Of a DNA stretch of 64,000 nucleotides, positions 43,562 through 51,918 are shown piece by piece. Under the pieces are notes generated by a model. It did not search any database. It had not been told where the DNA came from and saw only the letters and a program-made list of their open reading frames with translations. Each line of letters opens with the position of its first letter. Within the stretch, counting starts at the first letter, position 1. This DNA comes from Mycobacterium avium subsp. avium. GTDB lineage: Bacteria; Actinomycetota; Actinomycetes; Mycobacteriales; Mycobacteriaceae. The translations under genes were made by a program, and so were the position numbers. Location of the stretch: positions 4,836,001-4,900,000 of the forward strand of contig NZ_CP046507.1 of the NCBI RefSeq assembly GCF_009741445.1, read 5' to 3'.

Positions 43562-44971
43562 TTGGAGCAGTTCTTCGGACAACTGTCGCTGCTGCACGGC
43601 TGGCTGCCGCCGACCGTGCAGGGCCTGGCGCTGCTGATGCTGGTCGCCGCGATCCACTGGCGGGCCCGCGGCTGGCTCAAGCGGGTGCTGCCGGCGGCGC
43701 TGGTCGCCGCGGTCGCGGTGACCGTGCTGGCGCGCTGGTACATCACCTCGCTCGGGGTGGCCGGGGATCCGGCGCCGACGGCGCTGTGGCTGTGGATCGC
43801 GCTGAGCGGTCTGGCCGCGGCCGTGTTCCTGGTGGGCTGGCGGGGCGTGCGCTGGTGGCGACGCGGGCTGGCGGTGCTGTCGATACCGCTGTGCGTGCTG
43901 TGCGCGGGCCTGGCGCTGAACGGCTGGGTGGGCTACTTCCCCACCGTGCTCGCGGCGTGGAACCAGCTGACCCAGGCGCCGCTGCCCGACCAGATCGACC
44001 GGCTGCGGGTCACCGAGATGCAGATCGCCGGCACCAGGCCGAGCAAGGGCGTGGTGGTGCCGGTGGACATCGACGGCAACGGCCCGTCGGGCTCCCACTT
44101 CGCGCACCGCCGTGAACTGGTCTATCTGCCCCCGGCGTGGTTCAACAGCAACCCCCCACCCCGATTGCCGGCGGTCATGATGATCAGCTCGGCCTTCAAC
44201 ACCCCGGCCGACTGGCTGGGCCCGGGCGGCGCCTTCACCGCCATCGACTACTTCGCCGCCGCCCACCACGGGTTCGCCCCGGTGCTGGTGTTCGTCGATC
44301 CCACCGGCTCGTTCGACAACGACACCGAGTGCGTCAACGGCAGCCGCGGCAACGCCGCCGACCACCTGACCAAGGACATTCAGCCGTTCATGGTGTCGAA
44401 CTTCGGCGTCAGCGCCGACCGGGCCAACTGGGGCGTCGCCGGATGGTCGATGGGCGGCACCTGCGCCGTCGACCTGGCCGTCATGCACCCGGAGATGTTC
44501 CGCGCCTTCGTCGACATCGCGGGCGACCGCGGCCCCAACGTCGGCCCCAAGGACCAATCCGTGGCGCGGCTCTTCGGCGGCGATCAGGCCGCGTGGGCGG
44601 CCTTCGACCCGGTCACGGTGATGACCAGGCACGGTCGCTACGCCGACTTGTCCGGTTGGTTCGAGGTGCCCGGGGCCGACGTGGCGCGCACCGCGCAGCA
44701 GGGCAACGCCGATCCAGCACCCGCCCTGGTGGCGTCCAGCAGCGACCCGGCCGCCAACCCCGAGGGCCAGGATGCCGCCGCGCACTCGCTGTGCGCGGTC
44801 GGCGCCGCCAACGGCATCGCCTGCGCGGTGGTTACCCAGCCGGGCAAGCACGACTGGCCGTTCGCCGCCCAGGCGTTTGCCACCGCGCTGCCGTGGCTGG
44901 CCTGGACGATCGGCACGCCCAACACCGAACCGGTGCAGCTGCCGCAGCGGGCCGCCGCGCCGCCGCGGTGA
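43562..44971 (+). CDS. membrane-anchored esterase (esterase D/mycolyltransferase-like fold)
   Basis: About 469 residues. Four hydrophobic helices in the first 125 residues anchor it. The rest is an extracytoplasmic alpha/beta-hydrolase of the esterase D/antigen-85-like type, with nucleophile GWSMGGTCAVDLA, VFVDPTGSFDNDTEC (oxyanion/acid side) and GKHDWPFAAQAF (catalytic His). Such proteins in mycobacteria act on cell-envelope esters. The start is probably TTG 43562 (LEQFFGQLSLLHGW), with AAAAGG upstream; sequence further upstream looks non-coding. Monocistronic. Confidence 0.82.
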   Translation: MEQFFGQLSLLHGWLPPTVQGLALLMLVAAIHWRARGWLKRVLPAALVAAVAVTVLARWYITSLGVAGDPAPTALWLWIALSGLAAAVFLVGWRGVRWWRRGLAVLSIPLCVLCAGLALNGWVGYFPTVLAAWNQLTQAPLPDQIDRLRVTEMQIAGTRPSKGVVVPVDIDGNGPSGSHFAHRRELVYLPPAWFNSNPPPRLPAVMMISSAFNTPADWLGPGGAFTAIDYFAAAHHGFAPVLVFVDPTGSFDNDTECVNGSRGNAADHLTKDIQPFMVSNFGVSADRANWGVAGWSMGGTCAVDLAVMHPEMFRAFVDIAGDRGPNVGPKDQSVARLFGGDQAAWAAFDPVTVMTRHGRYADLSGWFEVPGADVARTAQQGNADPAPALVASSSDPAANPEGQDAAAHSLCAVGAANGIACAVVTQPGKHDWPFAAQAFATALPWLAWTIGTPNTEPVQLPQRAAAPPR

Positions 44972-45208
44972 TTCCGGCAGCTGGGCTGTCTCGGGGGCGA
45001 TAGGCGACAAATTCCCCATAATTCACAGCTGACCCACCCGTAACGGAGCCGCCGGATCGGCGGCCCGAATGGTACGGTTCGCTGCTGTGGCCTCGATGTT
45101 TCGCCCCGGCAACGGTCCCGGCAGGGACGCGCTCGTCGGCCGGTGCGCCCCGGGGCCGAACCCGCCGTGGCCTTGCCGCCGGATGATCGCCGCCCCGCCT
45201 GTCCAGCC

Positions 45209-46018
45209 ATGAACCGCCGCCAGTTCCTCGGATCGCTCGCCGCCTCGGTCGTGGCCGGCGTCGGCGCCGCGCGGCTCATCGTCGATCCGCAACCGCGCAC
45301 CTTCGCCCAGACGCCGGCGGCCGCCATACCGACGTCCGGCCCGACCGCCCCGCAGGCCCTGCTGCCGCCTCCCCCGCTGAGCGCCCGCATCCCGCTGCCC
45401 GGCGGCGGCGCGCTGATGAAGATCCCGGGCGAGGGCGACCTGCTGGCGCTGACCGTCGACGACGGCGTCAACAGCGAGGTGGTGCGCGCCTATACGCAGT
45501 TCGCCAAGGACACCGGCGTGCGGCTGACCTATTTCGTCAACGGGGTCTACGACTCGTGGACCGAGAACCTGCAGTTGCTGCGCCCGCTGGTCGACAGCGG
45601 CCAGATCCAGCTCGGCAACCACACCTGGTCGCACCCGGACCTGACGACGCTGACCAAAGAGCAAGTGGCCGAACAACTCTCGCGTAACGATGCGTTCCTG
45701 AAGAAGACGTACGGCATCGGCGCCAAGCCGTACTGGCGGCCGCCGTACGCCAAGCGCAACGCCACCGTGGACGCCGTGGCCGCCGACCTTGGCTACCAGG
45801 TGCCGACGTTGTGGTCGGGCTCGCTGTCGGATTCGACGCTGATCACCGAGGACTACATCCTGCAGATGGCCGATCAGTACTTCACGCCGCAGGCCATCGT
45901 GATCGGGCACCTCAATCACCTGCCGGTCACCCACGTCTACCCGCAGCTGGTCGACATCATCCGGGAACGCAACCTGCGCACCGTCACCCTCAACGACGTG
46001 TTCCTGAAGACGCCGTAA
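45209..46018 (+). CDS. Tat-exported polysaccharide deacetylase family protein
   Basis: 269 residues. The N-terminus MNRRQFLGSLAASVVAGVGAA is a twin-arginine signal. The NodB-like domain shows LTVDDGVNSEV (a TFDDG-type metal motif), the zinc pair HTWSH in GNHTWSHPDL, RPPYAKRN (normally RPPxG) and VIGHLNHLP. It would remove N-acetyl groups from a cell-wall glycan outside the membrane. ATG 45209 was chosen to start directly at the Tat signal. A 237-bp upstream gap holds no other gene I can support. Confidence 0.87.
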   Translation: MNRRQFLGSLAASVVAGVGAARLIVDPQPRTFAQTPAAAIPTSGPTAPQALLPPPPLSARIPLPGGGALMKIPGEGDLLALTVDDGVNSEVVRAYTQFAKDTGVRLTYFVNGVYDSWTENLQLLRPLVDSGQIQLGNHTWSHPDLTTLTKEQVAEQLSRNDAFLKKTYGIGAKPYWRPPYAKRNATVDAVAADLGYQVPTLWSGSLSDSTLITEDYILQMADQYFTPQAIVIGHLNHLPVTHVYPQLVDIIRERNLRTVTLNDVFLKTP

Positions 46019-46024
46019 GGCGCA

Positions 46025-46480
46025 CTACCCGCCGGGCTCCCGCTCGGCGGCCAGCAGCATCGTCAGCGTCTCGCGCAACTCGGTCAGCCGTCGCTCGCCG
46101 AGCACCTTGCGCCACCGCTTCTCCATGGCGATCGCGTTGGCGCGCATCACCTGCAGTGCCTGCCGACCCCGCGGCGTCAACTCGATGATCCGGGCGCGCG
46201 CGTCGGCCGGGTCGGGCGTGCGGGTGACATAGCCGTGCCGCTCCAGGGCCGCGACCGCCTGGGCCACCGCCTGCCGGCTCACCCGCAGCCGGTCGGCCAG
46301 ATCGGAGGCGTGCAATCCGCCCGCGGCCAGCGGCACCAGGGCGAGCGACTGGGCGGGCCGGATCCCGTCGAGGCCGGCCTCGGCGAACGCGGCGCGCAGC
46401 CGCGGTGCGCCGGCGGCGGCGACCAGGTTCACCAGCGCCGGCACGGTCGGCTCCCACCCGCCGCGCGCTCCCTCTCGCAT
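46025..46480 (-). CDS. MarR-family transcriptional regulator
   Basis: 151 residues: PAQSLALVPLAAGGLHASDLADRLRVSRQAVAQAVAALERHGYVTRTPDPADARARIIELTPRGRQAL is a full MarR winged helix with wing residues DARAR. ATG 46480. Divergent from the lipoprotein esterase with a perfect operator 29-47 bp away, so it probably represses both genes; the ligand may be the esterase product. Confidence 0.9.
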   Translation of the reverse strand: MREGARGGWEPTVPALVNLVAAAGAPRLRAAFAEAGLDGIRPAQSLALVPLAAGGLHASDLADRLRVSRQAVAQAVAALERHGYVTRTPDPADARARIIELTPRGRQALQVMRANAIAMEKRWRKVLGERRLTELRETLTMLLAAEREPGG

Positions 46481-46508
46481 GCCGATCAGTCTGCCACCCC
46501 GGAACGGA

Positions 46509-46527
46509 TTGACAAGTTACTTGTCAA
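46509..46527. promoter_or_regulatory. MarR-type operator
   Basis: TTGACAAG-TTA-CTTGTCAA: perfect 8-bp arms around a 3-bp centre, between the divergent MarR and lipoprotein genes. The first arm contains TTGACA, a consensus -35 box, so binding would block the promoter directly. Confidence 0.8.
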
Positions 46528-46555
46528 AATGCCCGCCGGCTGCCACCATGGCCCT

Positions 46556-47500
46556 ATGCGATTCGGATGCGCCCGGGCGGTCAGCCTCGGTCTGCTGCCG
46601 GTTCTGGTCGTCGTGCTCGCCGGCTGCCTCGGTGGCGGGCATGCGCTGGGAACGCCTGACTCCCAATCGATTCCGGTCGGGCCATCCACCCACACCCTGC
46701 AGTCGGGCGGCACGTCCCGCACCTATCACCTGTACCGCCCGCAGGGGCTGAGCGAGGCGGCCCCGCTGGTGGTGATGCTGCACGGCGGCTTTGGCAACGG
46801 CGAGCAGGCCGAGCGCGCCTACCACTGGGACGCCGAGGCCGACGCCGGGCATTTCCTGGTCGCCTACCCCGACGGCCTGGGCCGCGCCTGGAACGCCGGA
46901 ACCTGTTGCGGCGAGCCGGCACACGGCGGCACCGACGACGTCGGATTCGTCAACGCCGTGGTCGGCGCCATCGAGGCGCAGATCCCGGTGGATCGTGCCC
47001 GCGTCTACGTCACCGGCATGTCGAACGGCGCCATGATGGCGCTGCGGCTGGGCTGCCAGAGCGACACCTTCGCCGCGATCGCCCCGGTGGCCGGCACGTT
47101 GCTCACCGATTGCTCCGCGGCCCGGCCGGCCTCGGTGCTGCAGATCCACGGCACCGCCGACGACCGGGTGCCCTATGCCGGCGGACCCGGAAAGGCGTTC
47201 GCGCTCAACGGCTCCCCGCGGGTCGACGGGCCGTCGGTGGAATCGGTCAACGCCACCTGGCGCGCCATCGACGCCTGCGGGCCGCCCAGCTCGACCACCG
47301 CCGGCGATGTCACCACCCAGACCGCCGGCTGCGCGGACGGCCGCACGGTGGAGTTGATCTCGGTGGCCGGGGCCGGCCACCAATGGCCCGGCGGGGCGTC
47401 CAGCCCCCTGGCGGAAAAGGTGGCCGGAATTCCGGCGCCGTCGACGGCGCTGGACGCCACCGACACGATCTGGCAATTCTTCGCCCGTAATCACCGTTAG
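46556..47500 (+). CDS. lipoprotein esterase, PHB-depolymerase family (LpqC-like)
   Basis: 314 residues. Lipoprotein signal with lipobox LAGC (VLVVVLAGCLGG), so lipid-anchored outside the membrane. The alpha/beta-hydrolase of the polyhydroxybutyrate depolymerase/feruloyl-esterase family shows VMLHGGFGNGEQ, nucleophile TGMSNGAMMALRLGC, acid HGTADDRVPY and His in GAGHQWPGG. It resembles mycobacterial LpqC; orthology is not certain. ATG 46556. Divergent from MarR. Natural ester substrate unknown. Confidence 0.88.
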   Translation: MRFGCARAVSLGLLPVLVVVLAGCLGGGHALGTPDSQSIPVGPSTHTLQSGGTSRTYHLYRPQGLSEAAPLVVMLHGGFGNGEQAERAYHWDAEADAGHFLVAYPDGLGRAWNAGTCCGEPAHGGTDDVGFVNAVVGAIEAQIPVDRARVYVTGMSNGAMMALRLGCQSDTFAAIAPVAGTLLTDCSAARPASVLQIHGTADDRVPYAGGPGKAFALNGSPRVDGPSVESVNATWRAIDACGPPSSTTAGDVTTQTAGCADGRTVELISVAGAGHQWPGGASSPLAEKVAGIPAPSTALDATDTIWQFFARNHR

Positions 47501-47507
47501 CGAGCGG

Positions 47508-47533
47508 CCAATCTCTAAAAAATTAGAGATTGG
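47508..47533. promoter_or_regulatory. 26-bp AT-rich perfect palindrome upstream of secreted lipase
   Basis: Arms CCAATCTCTAA and TTAGAGATTGG are perfectly complementary around AAAA. It starts 8 bp after the esterase stop and ends 37 bp before the lipase ATG. It may be an operator for the TetR protein encoded after the lipase, or a terminator for the esterase; the low GC and position favour an operator. Confidence 0.6.
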
Positions 47534-47570
47534 TCTTCCGCTGGTCGTGCGCGATTGTTACCGTTCCGTA

Positions 47571-48857
47571 ATGCGCCGCGTCGCGGGAGTTTTCGCAGCA
47601 CTGGTGTTGATGGCGGGCACCCTGACCGGACCCGCGATCGCGCGGGCCGACGGCGACGAGCCGCAATACGCCGACTTCTACACCCCGCCCGATCCGCTGC
47701 CGCCCGGGCGGCCGGGCGACCTGATCCGCACCGAGCCGTCGCGGCTGGTGCTGGAGCCCTCCGGCCAGCTCGGCGCCATCATGGCCACCGGGACCCGGAT
47801 CATGTACCGCAGCACCGATACCCGCGGCAACCCGATCGCGGTCACCGGCACCTACTTCGAGCCCTACAACGATTGGCCGTACGGCGGGCCCAGGCCGTTG
47901 ATCAGCTACGCGCCCGGCACCCAGGGCCAGGGCAATCAGTGCGCCCCGTCGCGAATGTTCAACCAGGGCATCCACTATTCGGGCGGCTGGGACATCATGT
48001 TCAACTACGAGGAGCTGTTCGTGGCCACCATGGTGGCCCGCGGCTTCGCCATCGTGATGACCGACTACCAGGGCCTGGGCACGCCGCCGATGCACACGTA
48101 CGTGGGCCGGGTGGCCGAGGGGCAGGCCGTGCTCGATGCGGCCCGGGCCGCGATGCGACTGCCCGGCACCTCGCTGGATCCGCATGGGCCGGTGGCATTT
48201 TGGGGTTATTCACAAGGCGGCGGCGCCACCGCGTCGGCGGCCGAGCTGGCCGCGCAATACGCGCCCGACCTGCACATCGTGGGCACCTACGCCGGGGCGC
48301 CGCCGGCCGACCTCAAGGAGCTGTTGCCCTACGCGGACGGCAGCGCGCTGGTCGGCGTGGTCGGGTACGCGCTGAACAGCGTGATGGCCGCCTACCCGGA
48401 ATTCGCCGACGCCATCCGTTCCAAGATGACGCCGCGCGGGCTGGCGATGCTGGAATCGGTGTCCCGCCAGTGCGTCGGACAAACCCTGCTGGACTTCATG
48501 TTTCGCCACATTCAGCCCTACTTCACCGAGGACATCAATCAACTTGTCAACGAGGAGCCTTTCAACAGCCTGTTCGAGGCGCAGCGGATCGGGCGCTACA
48601 AACCCAACGCGCCGGTGCTGATCAACAGCAACCGCTACGACCCGCTGGTGCCGTGGACGGCCGCCAACCAGCTGGGCCGCGACTGGTGCGCCCAGGGCGC
48701 CGACGTGGAGTTCCGCACCAACGAGGAGCCGCCCTTCCTCAACAAGCTCGTCATCAACCACGCGCTGCCGATGCTGGTCGACGGCGAGCCGGCCATGCAG
48801 TGGATCGCCGCCCGCTTCCGCGGAGAACCCACCGCGCCCAACTGCGGCCAGTTTTAG
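47571..48857 (+). CDS. secreted lipase, LIP family
   Basis: 428 residues with a Sec signal (RRVAGVFAALVLMAGTLTGPAIARA, cleavage near ARA). The secretory-lipase (LIP, PF03583-like) domain follows: SYAPGTQGQGNQCAPS, VMTDYQGLG, nucleophile FWGYSQGGGATASAAEL, INSNRYDPLVPW for the Asp, and VINHALPM for the His region. It probably hydrolyses triacylglycerol or other esters outside the cell. ATG 47571 is at the signal peptide; GTG 47547 would add eight residues without a ribosome site. The TetR-like gene follows within 10-80 bp on the same strand. Confidence 0.88.
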   Translation: MRRVAGVFAALVLMAGTLTGPAIARADGDEPQYADFYTPPDPLPPGRPGDLIRTEPSRLVLEPSGQLGAIMATGTRIMYRSTDTRGNPIAVTGTYFEPYNDWPYGGPRPLISYAPGTQGQGNQCAPSRMFNQGIHYSGGWDIMFNYEELFVATMVARGFAIVMTDYQGLGTPPMHTYVGRVAEGQAVLDAARAAMRLPGTSLDPHGPVAFWGYSQGGGATASAAELAAQYAPDLHIVGTYAGAPPADLKELLPYADGSALVGVVGYALNSVMAAYPEFADAIRSKMTPRGLAMLESVSRQCVGQTLLDFMFRHIQPYFTEDINQLVNEEPFNSLFEAQRIGRYKPNAPVLINSNRYDPLVPWTAANQLGRDWCAQGADVEFRTNEEPPFLNKLVINHALPMLVDGEPAMQWIAARFRGEPTAPNCGQF

Positions 48858-48867
48858 ACTGGGGTGC

Positions 48868-49494
48868 ATCGCTGCCCGCAGAAAGCACAACGCCGCGCAG
48901 CGGCGCCGCCAACTCGCCGACGCCGCAATCGAATTGCTGGGCGGCAACGGGCTGCACGGTGTCAGCCACCCGAAGGTCGACGACCGCGCCGGCGTCCCGG
49001 CCGGCACCACGTCGTTCTACTTCCGCACCCGCAAGGCGCTGGTGCACGCCATGGCCGGCCGGCTGGCCGAGCTCGACGTCGCCGACTTCTCGATGATGGC
49101 CGAGCTCGCCGAGGATCACGCCACCGAGTTCGCCGGCACCGCCGGGTTGGCCCGCATCGTCATGTACGTGAACAGCGAGCCGTGGCTGACCCGTGCCAAG
49201 GCGCGCTACGAACTCGCGCTGCTGGCCGGCCGGGACCCGGAACTGGCCGCCGCGCTCAGCGAGTCGGCGGACCGGCTCTACGCACTGGCCCGCAACGTCG
49301 TCACCCAGTGGCATCCGGCCGGCAGCGCGCCGGACCCGGCGCTGGTCGACGACCAGGCGACCGCCACCCTGGCGTTCATCAACGGGATCATGCTGACCTT
49401 CGTCGCCGGCCAGCCGGCCGTCGACGATGCCGGGCAACTCGACCGGCTCATCCAGGGCGTCATCGCCGGCGTCGCCCACGTCCGCGGTGCGTAA
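48868..49494 (+). CDS. TetR-family regulator, start codon unclear
   Basis: The body is a TetR protein: ADAAIELLGGNGLHGVSHPKVDDRAGVPAGTTSFYFRTRKALVHAMAGRLAEL, then a C-terminal domain ending GVIAGVAHVRGA. The first conventional in-frame start is TTG 48934, which would delete the first DNA-binding helix. The reading frame stays open and family-like upstream (AARRKHNAAQRRRQLADAAIEL) to about 48865, without ATG/GTG/TTG. GTG 48864 is one base out of frame, so a 1-bp indel at the start or a non-standard start (ATC 48868 used here as a limit) is implied. Same strand as, and just after, the lipase. Confidence 0.7.
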   Translation: MAARRKHNAAQRRRQLADAAIELLGGNGLHGVSHPKVDDRAGVPAGTTSFYFRTRKALVHAMAGRLAELDVADFSMMAELAEDHATEFAGTAGLARIVMYVNSEPWLTRAKARYELALLAGRDPELAAALSESADRLYALARNVVTQWHPAGSAPDPALVDDQATATLAFINGIMLTFVAGQPAVDDAGQLDRLIQGVIAGVAHVRGA

Positions 49495-49536
49495 ACGAAA
49501 CCGCGTGTCCGACACGGCATTCGGCTCGCGCGCCGG

Positions 49537-50145
49537 TCAGCGTGCGTCGAACATCCCGTCGACCAGCCGCTGCAGCACCTGCCGGGTCTCCCGGCGGGCG
49601 CGGTCCGGATCGTCGGCGGTGGCGATCACCATGGCCGCCTCGTCGAGCGCGCCGATCAGCACGTGCGCCAGCGGACGCACCGGTTGCTCGGCCAACTCGC
49701 CGGCCCGGATCGCCTCGGTGAGCAGCTGCTCGGTCATGCCCAGGCTGTAGCGCTGCGCGACATCGCGGAATTCGGCCCAGCCCAGCACGCTCGGTGCGTC
49801 CAGCAGGATAAGTTGCCGCACTTCGGGATCGGCGGACACCTCCAGCCAGGCGTCGACCGCGGCGCGGATGGCGTCCGTGGGTGTGCTCGCCCCGGATTCG
49901 GCCACCACCACCGCCATCCGCGCCATCACATCCTGCTCGACGGCCTCGACCACCGCGCGGAAAAGCGCTGCCTTGTCGGCGAATTGGTGGTACATCGCGC
50001 CCCGGGTGACCCCGGCGGCCGCGGCGATCTCGGGGGTGCCGACCTCGGTGTAGCCGCGCAGCCCCCACAGCTTGCGGGCAGCGGCGATCAGCGCGTCGCG
50101 GGTCGCCGCGGAGCGCTCTTCCTGGGTCCGTCTCTTGCTTTCCAT
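49537..50145 (-). CDS. TetR-family transcriptional regulator
   Basis: 202 residues. HTH: RDALIAAARKLWGLRGYTEVGTPEIAAAAGVTRGAMYHQFADKAALFRAVVEAVE, with the AMYHQF recognition helix common in repressors of enzyme operons. ATG 50145. Divergent from an alpha/beta-hydrolase with a 29-bp operator between, so the pair is a classical local regulatory unit. It ends 43 bp from the other TetR gene, convergent. Confidence 0.92.
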   Translation of the reverse strand: MESKRRTQEERSAATRDALIAAARKLWGLRGYTEVGTPEIAAAAGVTRGAMYHQFADKAALFRAVVEAVEQDVMARMAVVVAESGASTPTDAIRAAVDAWLEVSADPEVRQLILLDAPSVLGWAEFRDVAQRYSLGMTEQLLTEAIRAGELAEQPVRPLAHVLIGALDEAAMVIATADDPDRARRETRQVLQRLVDGMFDAR

Positions 50146-50159
50146 ACAGTCTGTTGGTA

Positions 50160-50188
50160 ACTTACGAACAGGCAGCCTGTTTGTAAGT
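50160..50188. promoter_or_regulatory. TetR operator, 29-bp inverted repeat
   Basis: Arms ACTTACGAACAGGC and GCCTGTTTGTAAGT around a central A, one mismatch in 14. A partial extra half-site CTGTTGGTAA lies just upstream at 50151-50160. It is centred in the 71-bp gap between TetR and the hydrolase and must control both. Confidence 0.8.
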
Positions 50189-50216
50189 GTACATTCCTCT
50201 GAGCTAGGAGTTCTCC

Positions 50217-51047
50217 ATGTCGACGATCGACATTAGTGCCGGAACCATCCATTACGAAGCAACCGGACCCGCGGACGGCAGGCCCGTGGTGTTCGTGCAC
50301 GGCTACCTGATGGGCGGCCAACTCTGGCGTCAGGTCGGCGACCGGCTCGCCGGCCGCGGGCTGCGCTGCATCGCCCCGACCTGGCCGATGGGCGCGCACC
50401 CGGAGCCGTTGCGCCGCGGCGCCGACCGGACCATCACCGGGGTGGCCGCCATGGTCGCCGAGCTGCTCTCCGCGCTGGACCTCGAGGACGTGGTGCTGGT
50501 CGGCAACGACACCGGCGGGGTGGTCAGCCAGCTGGTGGCCGTGCACCACCGCGAGCGGCTGGGCGCGCTGGTGCTCACGAGTTGCGATGCGTTCGAACAC
50601 TTTCCACCCCCGGTCCTGCGGCCGGTGATCCTGGCCGCCAAGTCCAAGGCGACGTTCCGGGCGGTGGCCCAGGCCATGCGCGCACCCGCGGTGCGCAAGC
50701 GCGCGTTCGACGGCCTGGCGCACAGCAATATCGACGCGCTCACCGAGCTCTGGGTGCGCCCGGCGCTCTCGCTCCCCGCGGTCGCCGAGGACCTGCGCCG
50801 GTTCACCCTGTCGCTGCGCACCGAGGTGACCACGGCGGCGGCGGCGCGGCTGTACGACTTCGACAAGCCCACGCTGATCGCATGGTCGGCCGACGACGTG
50901 TTCTTCGCGCAGGAGGACGGCGCGCGGCTGGCCGCGACGATCCCGAACGCCCGCCACGAGGTCATCGCGGGGGCGCGGACCTTCTCGATGGTCGATCAGC
51001 CCGACCGGCTCGCCGATCTGTTGTCGACGGTCGCGGTGCGCACCTGA
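50217..51047 (+). CDS. alpha/beta-hydrolase with Asp nucleophile elbow, catalytic His missing
   Basis: 276 residues, dehalogenase/epoxide-hydrolase-like fold: VVFVHGYLMGG, nucleophile elbow VGNDTGGVVSQL with Asp98 in place of Ser. The usual catalytic His position near the C-terminus reads GARTFSMVDQP, i.e. Thr255 where GLHYLQEDNP-type relatives have His. The acid is possibly in AWSADDVFF. Without the His, ordinary two-step hydrolysis may be impaired; it could use another base or act as a ligand-binding protein. ATG 50217 with CTAGGAG upstream. Regulated by the divergent TetR. Confidence 0.85.
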   Translation: MSTIDISAGTIHYEATGPADGRPVVFVHGYLMGGQLWRQVGDRLAGRGLRCIAPTWPMGAHPEPLRRGADRTITGVAAMVAELLSALDLEDVVLVGNDTGGVVSQLVAVHHRERLGALVLTSCDAFEHFPPPVLRPVILAAKSKATFRAVAQAMRAPAVRKRAFDGLAHSNIDALTELWVRPALSLPAVAEDLRRFTLSLRTEVTTAAAARLYDFDKPTLIAWSADDVFFAQEDGARLAATIPNARHEVIAGARTFSMVDQPDRLADLLSTVAVRT

Positions 51048-51064
51048 GGCGTTGCGGTTCACGC

Positions 51065-51114
51065 GCGTAACCCCACGGCGAAATCTCGTTGGGATTTTCG
51101 CCGTGGGGTTACGC
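51065..51114. repeat. 50-bp hairpin with 19-bp perfect stem
   Basis: GCGTAACCCCACGGCGAAA pairs perfectly with TTTCGCCGTGGGGTTACGC across a 12-nt loop. It lies between the hydrolase stop (51047) and the SDR start (51123). It can act as a terminator, but its stem is far longer than usual and it ends only 8 bp before a start codon, so a mobile REP-like element is also possible. Confidence 0.75.
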
Positions 51115-51122
51115 TCGCGGGC

Positions 51123-51884
51123 GTGACAGACGAGCTGCGGGGCCGGCGGATCCTGGTGACCGGCGCCGCCACCGGTATCGGCGCGGCCGCCGTCAGCGTC
51201 CTCACCGACGCGGGCGCCGACGTCGTCGCGACCTATCACACGACGCCACCGCCGCCGGATCTGACGGCGCACTGGTTGCAGTGCGACGCGCGCGACGCCG
51301 ACGCCGTCTCGGCCCTGGTCCACCGGGCCGCCGAGCACCTGGGTGGGCTCGACGTGCTGGTGCACGCCGCGGGGCTGTGGCAGCCGGGGATACCCGGCTG
51401 CATCGGCGCCGACGACATCTCGTTTCTGTTGGACACCAACGTCAAGTCGACCATCCTGACCAATCAAGCCGCCCACGCCGCCATGAAGGCCCAAGACCCC
51501 AAGGGCGGCCGGATCATCAACTTCGGCTCCTCGGAAGCCGTTATGGGCAGCCCGATTTCGGCCGTCTACGCCGCGACCAAGGGCGCGGTGCAGGCCTGGA
51601 CCCGCTCGGCGGCCAAGGCCTGGGCCGCCGACCACGTCACCGTCAACGCCCTTGCCCCGGCGGTGCAGACGCCGGGCGCCGACCGGCTCCGCGCGTTCCT
51701 CGGCCCGGACGCCGCCGCGCTGATCGACCAGCAGATGCAGATGATGATCCCGCTGGGTGGCGCGCTGGGCGAGCCGGTCCGCGACCTCGGGCCGATGCTG
51801 GTGTTCCTGGCCGGGCCGGGGTCGGGCTTCATCACCGGACAACTGCTGGCCGTCGACGGCGGCCTGATGATGGTGGGCGCATAG
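51123..51884 (+). CDS. SDR-family oxidoreductase
   Basis: 253 residues: TGAATGIG, HAAG (VLVHAAGLW), a serine in NFGSSEAV, Y-x3-K in YAATKGAVQAWTRSAAK, and TGQLLAVDGG. The ketoacyl-reductase-like core is complete. GTG 51123 sits immediately after the 50-bp hairpin with little room for a ribosome site, so it may be leaderless or the hairpin may modulate translation. Followed after 86 bp by the acyl-CoA ligase. Confidence 0.85.
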   Translation: MTDELRGRRILVTGAATGIGAAAVSVLTDAGADVVATYHTTPPPPDLTAHWLQCDARDADAVSALVHRAAEHLGGLDVLVHAAGLWQPGIPGCIGADDISFLLDTNVKSTILTNQAAHAAMKAQDPKGGRIINFGSSEAVMGSPISAVYAATKGAVQAWTRSAAKAWAADHVTVNALAPAVQTPGADRLRAFLGPDAAALIDQQMQMMIPLGGALGEPVRDLGPMLVFLAGPGSGFITGQLLAVDGGLMMVGA

Positions 51885-51918
51885 CCCGCCCGCCCGCCGC
51901 CGCTCGGCCGCTACTATA

